From contig CM076266.1 of assembly GCA_038380795.1 (NCBI GenBank), forward strand, positions 15,846,145 to 15,910,144: a DNA stretch of 64,000 nt. Direction: 5' to 3'. Each line of letters begins with the position of its first letter. Within the stretch, counting starts at the first letter, position 1. Both the position numbers and the translations under genes were made by a program. Below are positions 26,537-34,079 of this stretch, piece after piece. Below the pieces are notes generated by a model. That model was not told the DNA's origin. It was given only the letters and a program-made list of their open reading frames with translations, and did no database searches. The stretch comes from Pyrocephalus nanus. Its lineage: Eukaryota; Chordata; Aves; Passeriformes; Tyrannidae.

Positions 26537-29500
26537 ATTTCAAAGGTACTCTACTATCTGGACTCTTAGTTTTCTTTCCTGTACATCAGTATCTCCCTAT
26601 TTATGCATATAAGACGACCTACAATGGTCATCCATGCTCTCAGTTTATCCATCCTCAAGCATGAGAACCCTCAAATCTTTGTTATTTCCCTTTTTCTTTA
26701 ATGGAAACATTTCTTCCACATCTACAAGGCCCTCCGTAGTCCTATTCCCCACAAACAATGCTGGCTTTAAGTCCCTATTTGTTACTGTTTAGAAACTTCA
26801 CACTTGAGTTGGTCTCACAAGATCCCCTAATCTCTTCAAACCACACACTTGCCTATAGCAGCCGACCTATAAATACAAGATGCACTGAGGGGGGGAGCTG
26901 TTCATTATGTTTTAAACACTTGAATACAGAGACAATGTCCCCATGCACAAGGACCTGAAAGCAAGAACAAAGTAAAGGCAGTTTTTTGATATGCTGGATG
27001 TACAAGTACTCTCAGGAAACCAGGGATGTGATAAAAACTTACAAGTACTTCACTGTGTTTAGGCCAAGATAAACCTGGAAGTCTCTCTCCAGAGAATGAC
27101 TGTCTCTGCATGCAGTCTCTTTCCACAGAAACTGTGCAGTAAGCAACTTTGAAACATGCTTTGTTTGCACTGTAGCAGTATGGAGGGCTTACCCATAACA
27201 CGTTTTAAAACCTTAACTGAATTTCTTACCATGGGTTACAGTTCTACAAACACAAAAGTTTCTGACGTGTATTTCAAAAATAAGCTGTGACAATAAATAC
27301 CTTTATACAGGTAACAAAGATACTAATAACTCAAAAATGGCAGAACCACATCCTGTTAATTTTTAATCAATTTAATTATAGTTCTTATATTTCAAAATGT
27401 GTACACTTCAATCTTTAAATGAGACTTAGCCGATTGTCTTTACCACAGAAAGGTGAACCACTCCTGACTAAATCTGCATGCTACACCTGTGAACCTTCCT
27501 GTTTCACTTCAGAGCAAAAATCACAAAGAGATACAGAGAAATGCTTTCTTAACGTTGACTTGAGAGGGAGAGATCAGGTTAAATTTGCTTTATGGTCAGT
27601 ATTAATACTGTGGGTTTCTGTCCTATTTTGTTTTCTGAGGTGTGAGAGAAAAAGAGATTGATTGTTTGGGGCTATAATGCAATTTTGGGAAATAAATACT
27701 AGAGATGTTTCAGTGAGGTTTGTTTTTTTAAGTTCAGCTTGATCATAAGGCAGTAACATCTTTGAAGTAGTTTCAAATCAAGCATCATGGATTTTAAAAT
27801 AATGCATGGCAATTACAAAAAATAAAGACCACACAACTTTTTTCTTTCCCTCAGAATATAAAAAGAAAACAAGCCAGAAGACTACAGTGGCATCAAAACA
27901 AATCAATACTCTTCAGTCATACTAGAGCTTAGATGAAAAATGTTAGCACTTTAGTATTTTTCTTTTTTTCTCCACTATATGTGTGTAATTGCAAAACTAA
28001 GTGAATACTATAGCAATAACAGCACTTCAGTGTAATTCAATAGACTTGAGAACACGGTAAATTATTTTGTCTTTTGCATATAATACCACAGCATTTCACT
28101 TACATTCTAACACCTACCTTCAACTCACACTGATAGAAATATTCAGTAAATCAAAGACAAATTGATATCCTGCTGCCCACATCTGCTCAGCTTTGGTTTG
28201 CTATGTATAATACACAGGATTTAGGGCAACTTTGGTTGGTTGGAATATATTTTCCTGCATCCACACTAACCTTACTAGCAACACACACAAAATACTAATT
28301 TCCATTAAACGTACAAACGTTCAACTTTTAAAATTAGTAATTTCCCTCAGACTGTTGAAGACTGCTTCCTTCTTCCACTCTGTTAACACATGATGTGCAA
28401 ACGACTGCTTTCAGATCACAATAAATGAAACTTTCCCCTGTGTTAGCAGCCAGAAGAAGGTACAGTGGAATAGTTTTCCTTCCATTTACAAAATTACAAA
28501 TAATTCGTTTTCCTTCATCCTTACTGTGCATATCCATGCTCCAGATCATTCCCCAACTATTAAATCCAGCTGGACTCAGTAAGAACTTCAAAATGTCTTT
28601 CCTATCTAAAAAACAATCCCATCACACAAATAAGCAAATATACTCCCCACATAGAGCCTCATCCTCCAGATGTTTTCATATATGCATAACTCCACTAAAT
28701 GTAGCTCAGTTGAAGCAGAAAAAATTACTGACTGTAGCAAAACTAAGAATTGCAGAAGCATGTAGGACAAATATCTCTGAACAGGTGAACAGGAAATAAA
28801 AGAGGACACCTCTGTATGCCAAAAAGTAGCAGAGAATAGCAGCCTATGAGCATTGCACATACATTTAATACCGAGATTACACTTTCACTTATGATCAGAT
28901 ATAATGAAAATCAGTGTACTAACAGAAGATACATATTTTTATAATCCATCTACACACTTCTATGACATTATCAGTGGTCTACAGAGCCTCTGCACTAAGC
29001 CAAAGACTGAAAAACAAATAGCAATAGTAAGAACAATTGGGTACCATAAACACATTTGTGGTGTGGAACTCATATTTTCTAAAAAGTATTTTTAAGTATT
29101 TATTTTATTATAACTATTATATCAGGTGAAACTAGTGCAGCAATAATGTATCTGTATAGCAATTGCATATCTGTATATACAATTTGTTAGCTTTACACAG
29201 AAAAAAAGCACTGATTAAAGCTGCAAGCTCCCTACTTCAATACTCCACTTTATAACTTAATACTGAGAGCAAATGCCAGAACAGAGAAGACTTTTCCAAA
29301 TTCAAACAGTAACTGCAATTTTCTAAACTACAACTGTTTGTTACCTTAATACTATTTATTACATGGAAAACCCTACTCTTTCCTTTCTCTAGAAAGTGAG
29401 GATACAAAAGAGTATCAGTTAAAAAATACTAGGGTTATAACTACTGTCTTATATCATGCAAAAACACAGAAGACTGACTTGACTGCGAACAGACTCCTTC

Positions 29501-31812
29501 AAGCTTCTGTCGAGAAAGGCTCTAGTATGTGCTACCTTTGCTTACCATCTTCTGATTATTAAGAGTTCTATAAAGCAGCTAAACATAAAGAAGTTTTTTT
29601 TTCATTTCTGATGGTGTTTAGTCTATGAAACATGTACCTACACAGTATAGCACCCCAATACACAAAGTCATTAAAATATATCCAAAACAGCCTATATTTA
29701 TTGCTAATAAAAAAATCCAGAAAATTATTTCATGTTATCAAATGTTGTAGTATGTCTAAAGTAAATGAGACATACCAGTTTTAAAGAAAAGTTTATTTAA
29801 TCTTTGGGGTTGTAAAGAAAATTATCCTACCTGTAAAAATCAGAAAATTAATGGGTTTCACAACGCCTAAATGAAGCACTTTGACTTCACTGCAGTCTTC
29901 CAAGCACAGTACAAGGCACATTTAGAGTAAGACTCATCACCTTAGTGATAATGGCTAAATTTTAATATTAATGAGAAATTAGTAATTGGTTAAATAAAGG
30001 TTGGTTAAAGGTAACTCACCACCATCCCTCTCTCTAACTCTGTGAGTATGCACACTTTTTGCTTTACTGTGCCCTGTGTTGTCACCATATTTGTTTTCAG
30101 GGCTGTCAGAGCGTCGCAGCATTTTATTTGGTGGCGAAGGATCTGTGGTGTCTCGCATCTTGTCATGACGGTGATCACCACCACTGGGGTGACTCTTGGA
30201 TGAGTACTTAAGAGCCTGTAATAAATCACAAGAAAAAAAACATTTACATTAGATATGAAGTTTCTGGACTGATGTTAATATGTTATTTCTAAATTTTACA
30301 TCTCTTTCAAAAACTTTTAAAAGTTGATTAATTTTCATCTCCCATTAAAAAAATAAAAATCAGCATCTAATTTTAATTACCTACAATAAAGCAACAAGTT
30401 CTGTAATTAGAACTCAAACCATTTTCTCCCACTATCATATCCAACGTAACACTTGCTGTTAAGAAAAACCTATTTTCTCTGTTTTTTCACTGATGGACTA
30501 CACATTTTCAACAGTAAATAGGCCACAGTTCCACTCTTGGGAAAAGGACAAGTCTCCACTTTGCACTAAACATACAAACAGAAAGCTACACTGAATCAGT
30601 GTAAACTTTGAGTATGTCCTCCATACTCTTGACAAGACCATTCGGTTTCACCATTACCTCGAAATTCTGTGGCTTTTTTTGAATACTTTCAACCCCCTCT
30701 CAACATATGTAATTAAAAAAAAAAATAATTCTGGATGACCAAAACATGCGATGTAATGACTAATTTTTATGTATTTACCAAAAATTACATGTTCTGCCTC
30801 ACTTTGACCTGCTTGGTTTTGCTATGAGAGCTCCTGAATGGCCAAGTGTTTACACCTACATGAGCTGTCACTGACAGCTGCCTTGGACTGCCGTATTGCA
30901 CTTCACAGCCATACAAGTACACGGGAACACAATGAAACAGGTCAATTCTGGGCCTAAGGAGAGTAGTATCTCAACATACAGCTCTCCACAGATTCACACA
31001 CCAACAACTGTTTTTTTAGTGAACGTAGCAAATAAATAAGATATCTATCATACAGAAATTGAGGTTATCGCCAGAAACCCGAGGATTTTATGGCTTCTGA
31101 ACATGCCTAGCAGCTGGCAACTGAAGAAATTAAGCCTTACTGGCAACCCCAAGTTGTTCAGGGTCTAAACCCATGCCCTGCTCAGGTTACAGCCCACAGC
31201 AGCAGTTTTAGGGAGAAGAAAGGACTTTGGGCAGGGGGGCTTGGGAGGGGGCGGGGGCAAGAACAAGACACCTTTTGTTTTTAGAAGGAAAACACTCACC
31301 TCCCCCTGGTTCTCCGCTCCGCCGCAGGTGACCCCGGCCCGCTCCCCCGCCCCTCGCACCTCCCCGGCTCCCAGGCCCGGGCCCCGCACGGCTCGCACTA
31401 GGCCGCTGTTGCTCGCCCCGGCCCCGCAGGCCTGTGCCGAGCGCCGGGGTCCCGTTCCCCGCTCCGCGGCCGCCTCCCCGCCCCGCGGCCCCGGGAGCGC
31501 CGCCGGGGGCCGGGCAGGGCCGGCCGCGGCCTAAGGCGGCCGCCGGAGCCTCCGCCGGAGTAGCTCCCCCCCGCCCCCCTGCTCCTCCTCCCGGCCCCGC
31601 GGTACCTGGTAGGGCTGCGAGTCCCCCCTGCGGTCGTGACAGCTGAGGAGAGAGCGAGAGAAAGAGAGAGGCGTTAGCGAGCGCCCGTTACCGGCCCCGC
31701 GGCCGGGCCGAACATGGCGGAGGGGGGGGGGGGGGGGGCGGCCCCGCGGGGCCGGGGAGGGGGGGATTTACCCATCACTGAGTCTCTGCTGTTTCCTCGC
31801 ATACATTACCAT
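8254..31812 (-). CDS. WAC: WAC, WW domain-containing adaptor with coiled-coil, 5' part (exons 1-7)
   Basis: WAC is a nuclear adaptor that recruits the RNF20/RNF40 E3 ligase to RNA polymerase II for monoubiquitination of histone H2B; it is also linked to autophagy and cell-cycle checkpoint control. Seven exons join in phase (41+37+196+107+116+113+309 nt) to give 306 codons plus one base. The order is: basic N-terminus starting [14 protein letters not shown], a Ser/Arg/His-rich segment to about residue 92, a Ser/Asn-rich linker, a WW domain at about residues 129-163 (Trp135, the YYYN aromatic block at 146-149, Trp157, Pro160), then a Ser/Thr/Pro-rich disordered region. Family members are about 640-650 residues long, so a little less than half is present. 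The central conserved region and C-terminal coiled coil are beyond the left edge. All donors are GT and all acceptors AG. The sequence matches the human protein almost residue for residue as I remember it. Confidence 0.97.
8563..10044 (-). other. WAC: WAC intron 6
   Basis: About 1.5 kb, AT-rich. Its 3' end is unusual: the last bases before exon 7 are CTGAAAAAAG rather than pyrimidines, and the T-rich tract (CCTTTTTTTCTT in sense) sits about 40 bases upstream with no AG between. Confidence 0.85.
10045..10157 (-). CDS. WAC: WAC coding exon 6
   Basis: A 113-nt exon encoding [20 protein letters not shown] and on to ASGFASG, just C-terminal to the WW domain. Its first base completes Arg166 and its last A is the first base of the following Met codon. 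The acceptor is CTTCAG and the donor GTATGT. Confidence 0.96.
10158..10620 (-). other. WAC: WAC intron 5
   Basis: 463 bp, AT-rich, nothing else recognised. Confidence 0.85.
10621..10736 (-). CDS. WAC: WAC coding exon 5 (WW domain)
   Basis: A 116-nt exon encoding residues 128-165 plus two bases, from [11 protein letters not shown] to KPKEWLE(R). It holds essentially the whole WW domain: first Trp at 135, the GKKYYYNC strand with its aromatic block, the second Trp at 157 and the closing Pro at 160. WW domains bind proline-rich ligands; in WAC this domain is known to contact RNA polymerase II. The acceptor is TTAAAG and the donor GTATGT. Confidence 0.97.
10737..11480 (-). other. WAC: WAC intron 4
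   Basis: 744 bp, AT-rich, nothing else recognised. Confidence 0.85.
11481..11587 (-). CDS. WAC: WAC coding exon 4
   Basis: A 107-nt exon that completes a split Gly and encodes residues 93-127, from [12 protein letters not shown] to NNPSKTSDA. It is a low-complexity Ser/Asn/His linker before the WW domain. The acceptor is TTTAG and the donor GTGAGT. It has no ATG, so it is invisible to an ATG-based open-frame search. Confidence 0.95.
12810..12826. repeat. A17 homopolymer
   Basis: Run of 17 A on the plus strand in WAC intron 3, not tied to a recognisable retroelement. Confidence 0.85.
13600..14010. other. GC-richer patch of unknown origin in WAC intron 3
   Basis: About 400 bp clearly richer in G and C than the surrounding intron. 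On the minus strand (WAC sense) a frame stays open from about 13929 to 13564 without an ATG at its left end. On the plus strand there is a TATAAAA at about 13897. It could be a fragment of an old transposable element, a small regulatory element or an unannotated alternative exon. I do not recognise the peptide. Confidence 0.4.
20690..20726. repeat. Short 20-bp tandem duplication
   Basis: CTCAGCTTAACAAAG occurs twice with a period of 20 bp. Minor local duplication in WAC intron 3. Confidence 0.8.
22310..22640 (+). mobile_element. CR1 LINE fragment, 3' end
   Basis: This shows the typical order of a CR1 3' end: CATCAATGTCTGTAAGTACC, then CAGAGGACGGAGCCAGG, ACAAGAGGCAAAGGGCAGAA, a stretch like AGGAAGAATTTCTTTACTG, GGTTGCTCAGAGAGGTTGTG, and an end near TCTGTGATT. 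Only the last few hundred bases are present, which is the usual 5' truncation of CR1. It is in plus orientation, antisense to WAC. Several substitutions mark it as old. CR1 is the dominant non-LTR element of birds and other sauropsids. Confidence 0.9.
26504..26533. repeat. (TA)15 microsatellite
   Basis: Perfect 30-bp dinucleotide TA run in WAC intron 3. Likely length-polymorphic. Confidence 0.97.
30020..30215 (-). CDS. WAC: WAC coding exon 3
   Basis: A 196-nt exon encoding residues 27-91, starting [15 protein letters not shown] and ending [10 protein letters not shown], with one base left for the next Gly codon. The acceptor is TTACAG and the donor GTGAGT. The peptide is rich in Ser, Lys, Arg and His, as in the nuclear-targeting N-terminal region of WAC. 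Confidence 0.96.
30216..31605 (-). other. WAC: WAC intron 2
   Basis: About 1.4 kb. The right end (from about 31300) belongs to the CpG island. A G-quadruplex-like run of five G tracts lies at 31229-31257 on the plus strand. No coding exon is seen. Confidence 0.85.
31229..31257 (+). other. Potential G-quadruplex
   Basis: Five G runs of 3, 6, 3, 5 and 5 bases separated by loops of 1 to 3 bases on the plus strand, at the edge of the CpG island and in WAC intron 2 (template strand for WAC). Quadruplex formation is inferred from the pattern only. Confidence 0.55.
31606..31642 (-). CDS. WAC: WAC coding exon 2 (37 nt)
   Basis: Encodes [12 protein letters not shown] after completing the split Gly codon. 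It has a CTCAG acceptor and a GTACCG donor. It is a micro-exon-sized piece, too short to be found by open reading frame alone; it is supported by exact phase and by the WAC sequence. Confidence 0.95.
31711..31720 (+). promoter_or_regulatory. YY1-like site
   Basis: AACATGGCGG fits the YY1 core (AANATGGCGGC) and lies just downstream of the WAC start codon in intron 1, a usual place for YY1 sites in housekeeping promoters. Binding is inferred. Confidence 0.5.
31722..31738. repeat. G17 homopolymer
   Basis: Seventeen consecutive G on the plus strand (C17 in WAC intron 1), a few tens of bases from the WAC exon 1 donor. Length may be a sequencing or assembly compromise. Confidence 0.85.
31772..31812 (-). 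CDS. WAC: WAC coding exon 1 (start codon)
   Basis: Encodes [13 protein letters not shown] plus two bases of a Gly codon, then a GTAAAT donor. I chose the first ATG (31812-31810) because it gives the known WAC N-terminus. A second ATG lies two codons on. The frame stays open upstream to about 31968 with a Pro/Ala-rich reading, but the only start there is a GTG. The exon lies inside the CpG island. The transcription start, further right, cannot be placed from sequence. Confidence 0.95.
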
Positions 31813-32128
31813 CAATGCCCGGCCTGTGTGTGTGAGGGTGAGGGGACCAGGAGGGCACGGCCGCGGCTGGGCCACAGGCGCCGAGGGGGGAGGCGGGGGC
31901 GGCAGCGCTCCGGGGGCAGGGACGGGGGGAGGGGGCGGCTCGGGCAGCTCGGCTGGAGCGGCGCTCACGGGCCCATCGCCTCGAGAGGGGAGACGCCGGC
32001 AGCTCGGCCCCGCGCGCGTTGAGACACACCGGGAGCACCGGGAGCACCGACTCGGCCGCCGCCTCCCCCCGCCGCGCCCGCCGCCGCCGCCGCTCCAACT
32101 ACATCCGGGGAACTCGGGCGACGCCGCG

Positions 32129-32483
32129 CTCGGTCAACGTCGGCTCTTTCCGGCTCTTTTCGACGCGCTCCGTCCCCTCTGTCCCCTTTGCTCTCGGGCG
32201 ACTCTGCCTTCGGCAAACATCGGCTGCGTCCGCCGCGCCCGACGCCCCTCAGTCCCTCCCTCCGGCAAACATCGGCTGCGTCCGCCGCGCCCGACGCCCC
32301 TCAGTCCCTCCCTTCGGCAAACATCGGCTTCTTCCGTAGCGGTCGTCCCTCCCTCCCTCGCCCGCCTCGGGCCTCCTCTCGCGAGCGCTACCTCTCTTCG
32401 GAAGACATCGGGTATTTCCGGAGAGGAGCTTCCGCGCGGCCGGTCAGGGCGGTGCCGCGCTCGGAAGCGCTCGGGTATTTCCG
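32129..32483. repeat. Array of six 24-bp elements in the WAC divergent promoter
   Basis: Six colinear copies align without gaps at 32129-32152, 32209-32232, 32261-32284, 32313-32336, 32397-32420 and 32460-32483. The consensus is roughly YYCGGMARACATCGGSTNTTTCCG. Nearly invariant positions are the leading CGG, the central TCGG and the closing TCCG. Units 5 and 6 read CGGAAG...TTTCCG, which places two ETS-like half-sites facing each other. Spacing is 80, 52, 52, 84 and 63 bp. The central three units belong to a 52-bp tandem repeat; the outer three are diverged in their flanks, while the 24-bp core is kept. Confidence 0.85.
32211..32314. repeat. 52-bp tandem repeat, two near-identical copies
   Basis: Positions 32211-32262 and 32263-32314 agree at 51 of 52 bases. 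A third copy starts at 32315 but keeps only about the first 17 bases. High identity suggests a recent duplication or ongoing homogenisation. Confidence 0.95.
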
Positions 32484-32587
32484 TGAGCCCTCGCGGGGCG
32501 GGGCGGCCGTTGGCGGGCGCGAGGGAGCGGCGCCGCGGCGGCAGAGCCGCCACCTCGGCGGGGAGGAACCGCGATCCCGCCAGGCAG

Positions 32588-33474
32588 GTGGGGGTAGCAG
32601 TGGGGAACTGCGGGGGGAGGCAGGTACGGGAAGGTCTCCTCTTATCTGCCCCCTCCTCCCCTTCTCCCCGGGGGCTCGGTGCGCAGGCAGGAGCCATTTT
32701 GTGCGCGGCGCGTGTTCGGCGGGGCCGCGCGGGGCGGCGAGGAAGGCGTTAAGATGTCCCTGGGGCCGCGGGTGTCCCGGGGGGCGGCGGGTGGAGGGCT
32801 CGTCCTGGCCTCGGCACAGAGTTCCAGGTCATCCCGGTGTGTTCGGAGGCCCCCAGGCCCTTTGCTATGCCAGGATGGTTCCCTGCTGCTTGCGATGCCC
32901 GCTGAGCCCCTGCCGGGACGAGGTGGTGCCCGGCGACAGGACGAGGAGCGATGGCCTTAATTTAAAACATAAGTTTCACGTTAATACGAGGAGCTTTTTA
33001 ACGCTGAGGGTGGCAAAGCACTGGGACAGGCTGCCCACGGAAGGCATGGAATGTCCCTCTCTGGAGGCATTCCAAACCCACGCGGAGCTGTTCCTGTGTC
33101 ACCTGCTCCAGGTGACCCTGCCTGGGCAGGTGCATTGGACTAGGTGATCTCCAGAGGTCCCTTCTAACCCTAACAATTGTGTGATTCTTGGTCATTTCTG
33201 ACCACACCCTCGAAGTCTGTGGTACAAAGCGTCATATATTTAGGAGCGTATTAATGTATTATAGAAGCCAAAATTTTTCAGTAAAGGTATATACGCAGAT
33301 GCCAAATTTTGTCCTTTTTCCTTGGTGAAAAGGGAGATGAGGCACATTTCGGAACGAGCATGTTAACCTTAAACAGAGCATCTTGCCCCATGGCGCTGAG
33401 CTGTTGCAGCATTATTCGTGGTAACGTTCTGAAAGATTTTTTTTTTCCTGTGTTTGTTGTATTTTTCCTATTAG
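32588..33474 (+). other. Candidate first intron of the SSNA1-like gene
   Basis: The right boundary is supported by a long T-rich tract followed by CCTATTAG, ending at 33474. On the left, two good donors lie in the CpG island: CAG/GTGGGG at 32587/32588 and CAG/GTACGG at 32623/32624. Either would give a short non-coding first exon and an intron of about 0.85-0.89 kb that contains the CR1 fragment. The choice of donor is inference. Confidence 0.5.
32915..33188 (+). mobile_element. CR1 LINE fragment, 3' end
   Basis: A CR1 tail: GTGCCCGGCGACAGGACGAGGAG, then a stretch like TTAATACGAGGAGCTTTTTAACG, AGCACTGGGACAGGCTGCCC, and an end like AGGTCCCTTCTAACCCTAACAATTGTGTGATTCTT. It is 5'-truncated and lies between the CpG island and the SSNA1-like coding exon, so it would be inside that gene's first intron. 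It is a second, separate insertion from the one in WAC intron 3. Confidence 0.92.
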
Positions 33475-33542
33475 AGCGCAGAAGGCCGTTGCCGAACAGG
33501 GACTTCAGGGAGCAGTGGCAGAGCTCAGGGAGGCAGTGCAGG
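33475..33542 (+). other. SSNA1: 5' untranslated part of the SSNA1-like exon
   Basis: 68 bases between the predicted acceptor (AG at 33473-33474) and the start codon, GC-rich and with no upstream ATG. The context before the start (GTGCAGGATGA) is a moderate Kozak match with G at +4 lacking and C at -3. A second possible acceptor AG lies two bases further (33475-33476). Confidence 0.6.
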
Positions 33543-33887
33543 ATGACTCAGCAGGGAGCTGTTCTTCAGGGTTACAATAACGAACTAGTGAAATGCATTG
33601 AAGACTTAAGTATGCAAAGAGAAGAACTGAACAAACAAATCCAGCAAGCAGAAGAGGAAAGAAATAAACTCCAACATGAAATCCAAGTCCTGAGTGAACA
33701 GTTGGAGCATGTATGTGAAAACCTAGCCCAGAAGGTGGCTTCACGGAATGAGCTTGATAAAATTCTTGCTGAAACTGAAGCTGCTTACATGAAGATTTTG
33801 GATAGCTCTAGAACTTTACTTAATGTCCTGAAGAAGGAAGTGGGAAGCTTAAGGCATTCACCAGATCTGAAATCCAATGTAACGTGA
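33543..33887 (+). CDS. SSNA1: SSNA1-like protein (NA14), intronless coding region, probable retrogene
   Basis: SSNA1 is a small coiled-coil protein of centrosomes, basal bodies and the midbody that self-assembles into fibrils, binds and nucleates or branches microtubules, and interacts with spastin. The 114-codon frame starts [18 protein letters not shown] and is helical and heptad-rich through to about residue 100. It keeps the family core words [19 protein letters not shown] and [10 protein letters not shown]. Length fits the family (about 119 in human). The C-terminal tail differs, as is usual. I chose this ATG because MTQQGA is the family start; the open frame extends upstream only through the splice-acceptor tract. 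The coding region is uninterrupted although human SSNA1 has introns, as I recall. With the downstream poly(A) signal and A8 tract, this points to a retrocopy that has remained intact and so is probably functional. Confidence 0.9.
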   Translation: MTQQGAVLQGYNNELVKCIEDLSMQREELNKQIQQAEEERNKLQHEIQVLSEQLEHVCENLAQKVASRNELDKILAETEAAYMKILDSSRTLLNVLKKEVGSLRHSPDLKSNVT

Positions 33888-34050
33888 AACAGTCAAATGT
33901 TTGGACTCTACAGTGCTAAAATTCCACTGGGTGAGAAATGTGGTTAGCCACGGAACCTTACAGCAACAGTATAAGCAGAAAGGGATTTTCTTCCAACCTT
34001 TTGTGTATGTTTTATTATTATTACTTTTAAGTGCACTAGAAAATAGATTA

Positions 34051-34056
34051 AATAAA
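34051..34056 (+). terminator. SSNA1: Poly(A) signal of the SSNA1-like gene
   Basis: AATAAA 160 bases after the stop codon. An A8 tract follows at 34072-34079, 15 bases beyond the signal, where a poly(A) tail copied into DNA would be expected. It therefore serves both as a working signal and as a mark of retroposition. Confidence 0.75.
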
Positions 34057-34079
34057 GTTGCTGTTTTGCTTAAAAAAAA

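Larger units (their letters stand above)
11588..30019 (-). other. WAC: WAC intron 3, 18.4 kb
   Basis: The largest intron of the visible part. It contains an A17 run (12810-12826), a GC-richer patch (about 13600-14010), a short tandem repeat near 20690, a CR1 fragment (about 22310-22640) and a (TA)15 microsatellite (26504-26533). The rest is AT-rich with only short random open frames; no other gene is recognisable. Confidence 0.85.
31643..31771 (-). other. WAC: WAC intron 1, 129 bp
   Basis: A very short first intron inside the CpG island. Read on the WAC strand it begins GTAAAT, soon reaches a C17 run (G17 on the plus strand, 31722-31738), and ends in a CT-rich tract before CTCAG. A YY1-like AACATGGCGG lies at 31711-31720 on the plus strand. 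Confidence 0.9.
31300..32850. promoter_or_regulatory. CpG island, divergent WAC / SSNA1-like promoter
   Basis: About 1.5 kb of dense CG dinucleotides in an otherwise AT-rich window. It covers WAC exons 1-2 and continues past the WAC start toward the plus-strand SSNA1-like gene. There is no evident TATA box. YY1-like cores occur at 31711-31720 (AACATGGCGG, plus) and, partially, at about 32690-32700 (GCCATTTTG). ETS-type TTTCCG/CGGAA words recur, many inside the 24-bp repeat units. TATA-less CpG-island promoters of housekeeping genes are commonly bidirectional. The transcription start sites themselves are not visible from sequence. Confidence 0.85.

Noticed and set aside
31826..33147. Plus-strand open frames of 308 and 319 codons in the CpG island
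   Set aside because: They overlap each other in different frames, are Arg/Gly/Pro-rich as expected from GC-rich DNA lacking stops, run over the 52-bp repeat and into a CR1 fragment, and resemble no known protein.
33309..33542. Upstream extension of the SSNA1-like frame (78 further codons)
   Set aside because: It translates through the polypyrimidine tract and splice acceptor; the family start MTQQGA is at 33543.
33543..33887. SSNA1 copy as a dead processed pseudogene
   Set aside because: There is no frameshift or premature stop, the start and core motifs are kept, and a splice acceptor and active CpG island lie upstream, so a functional gene is the better reading.
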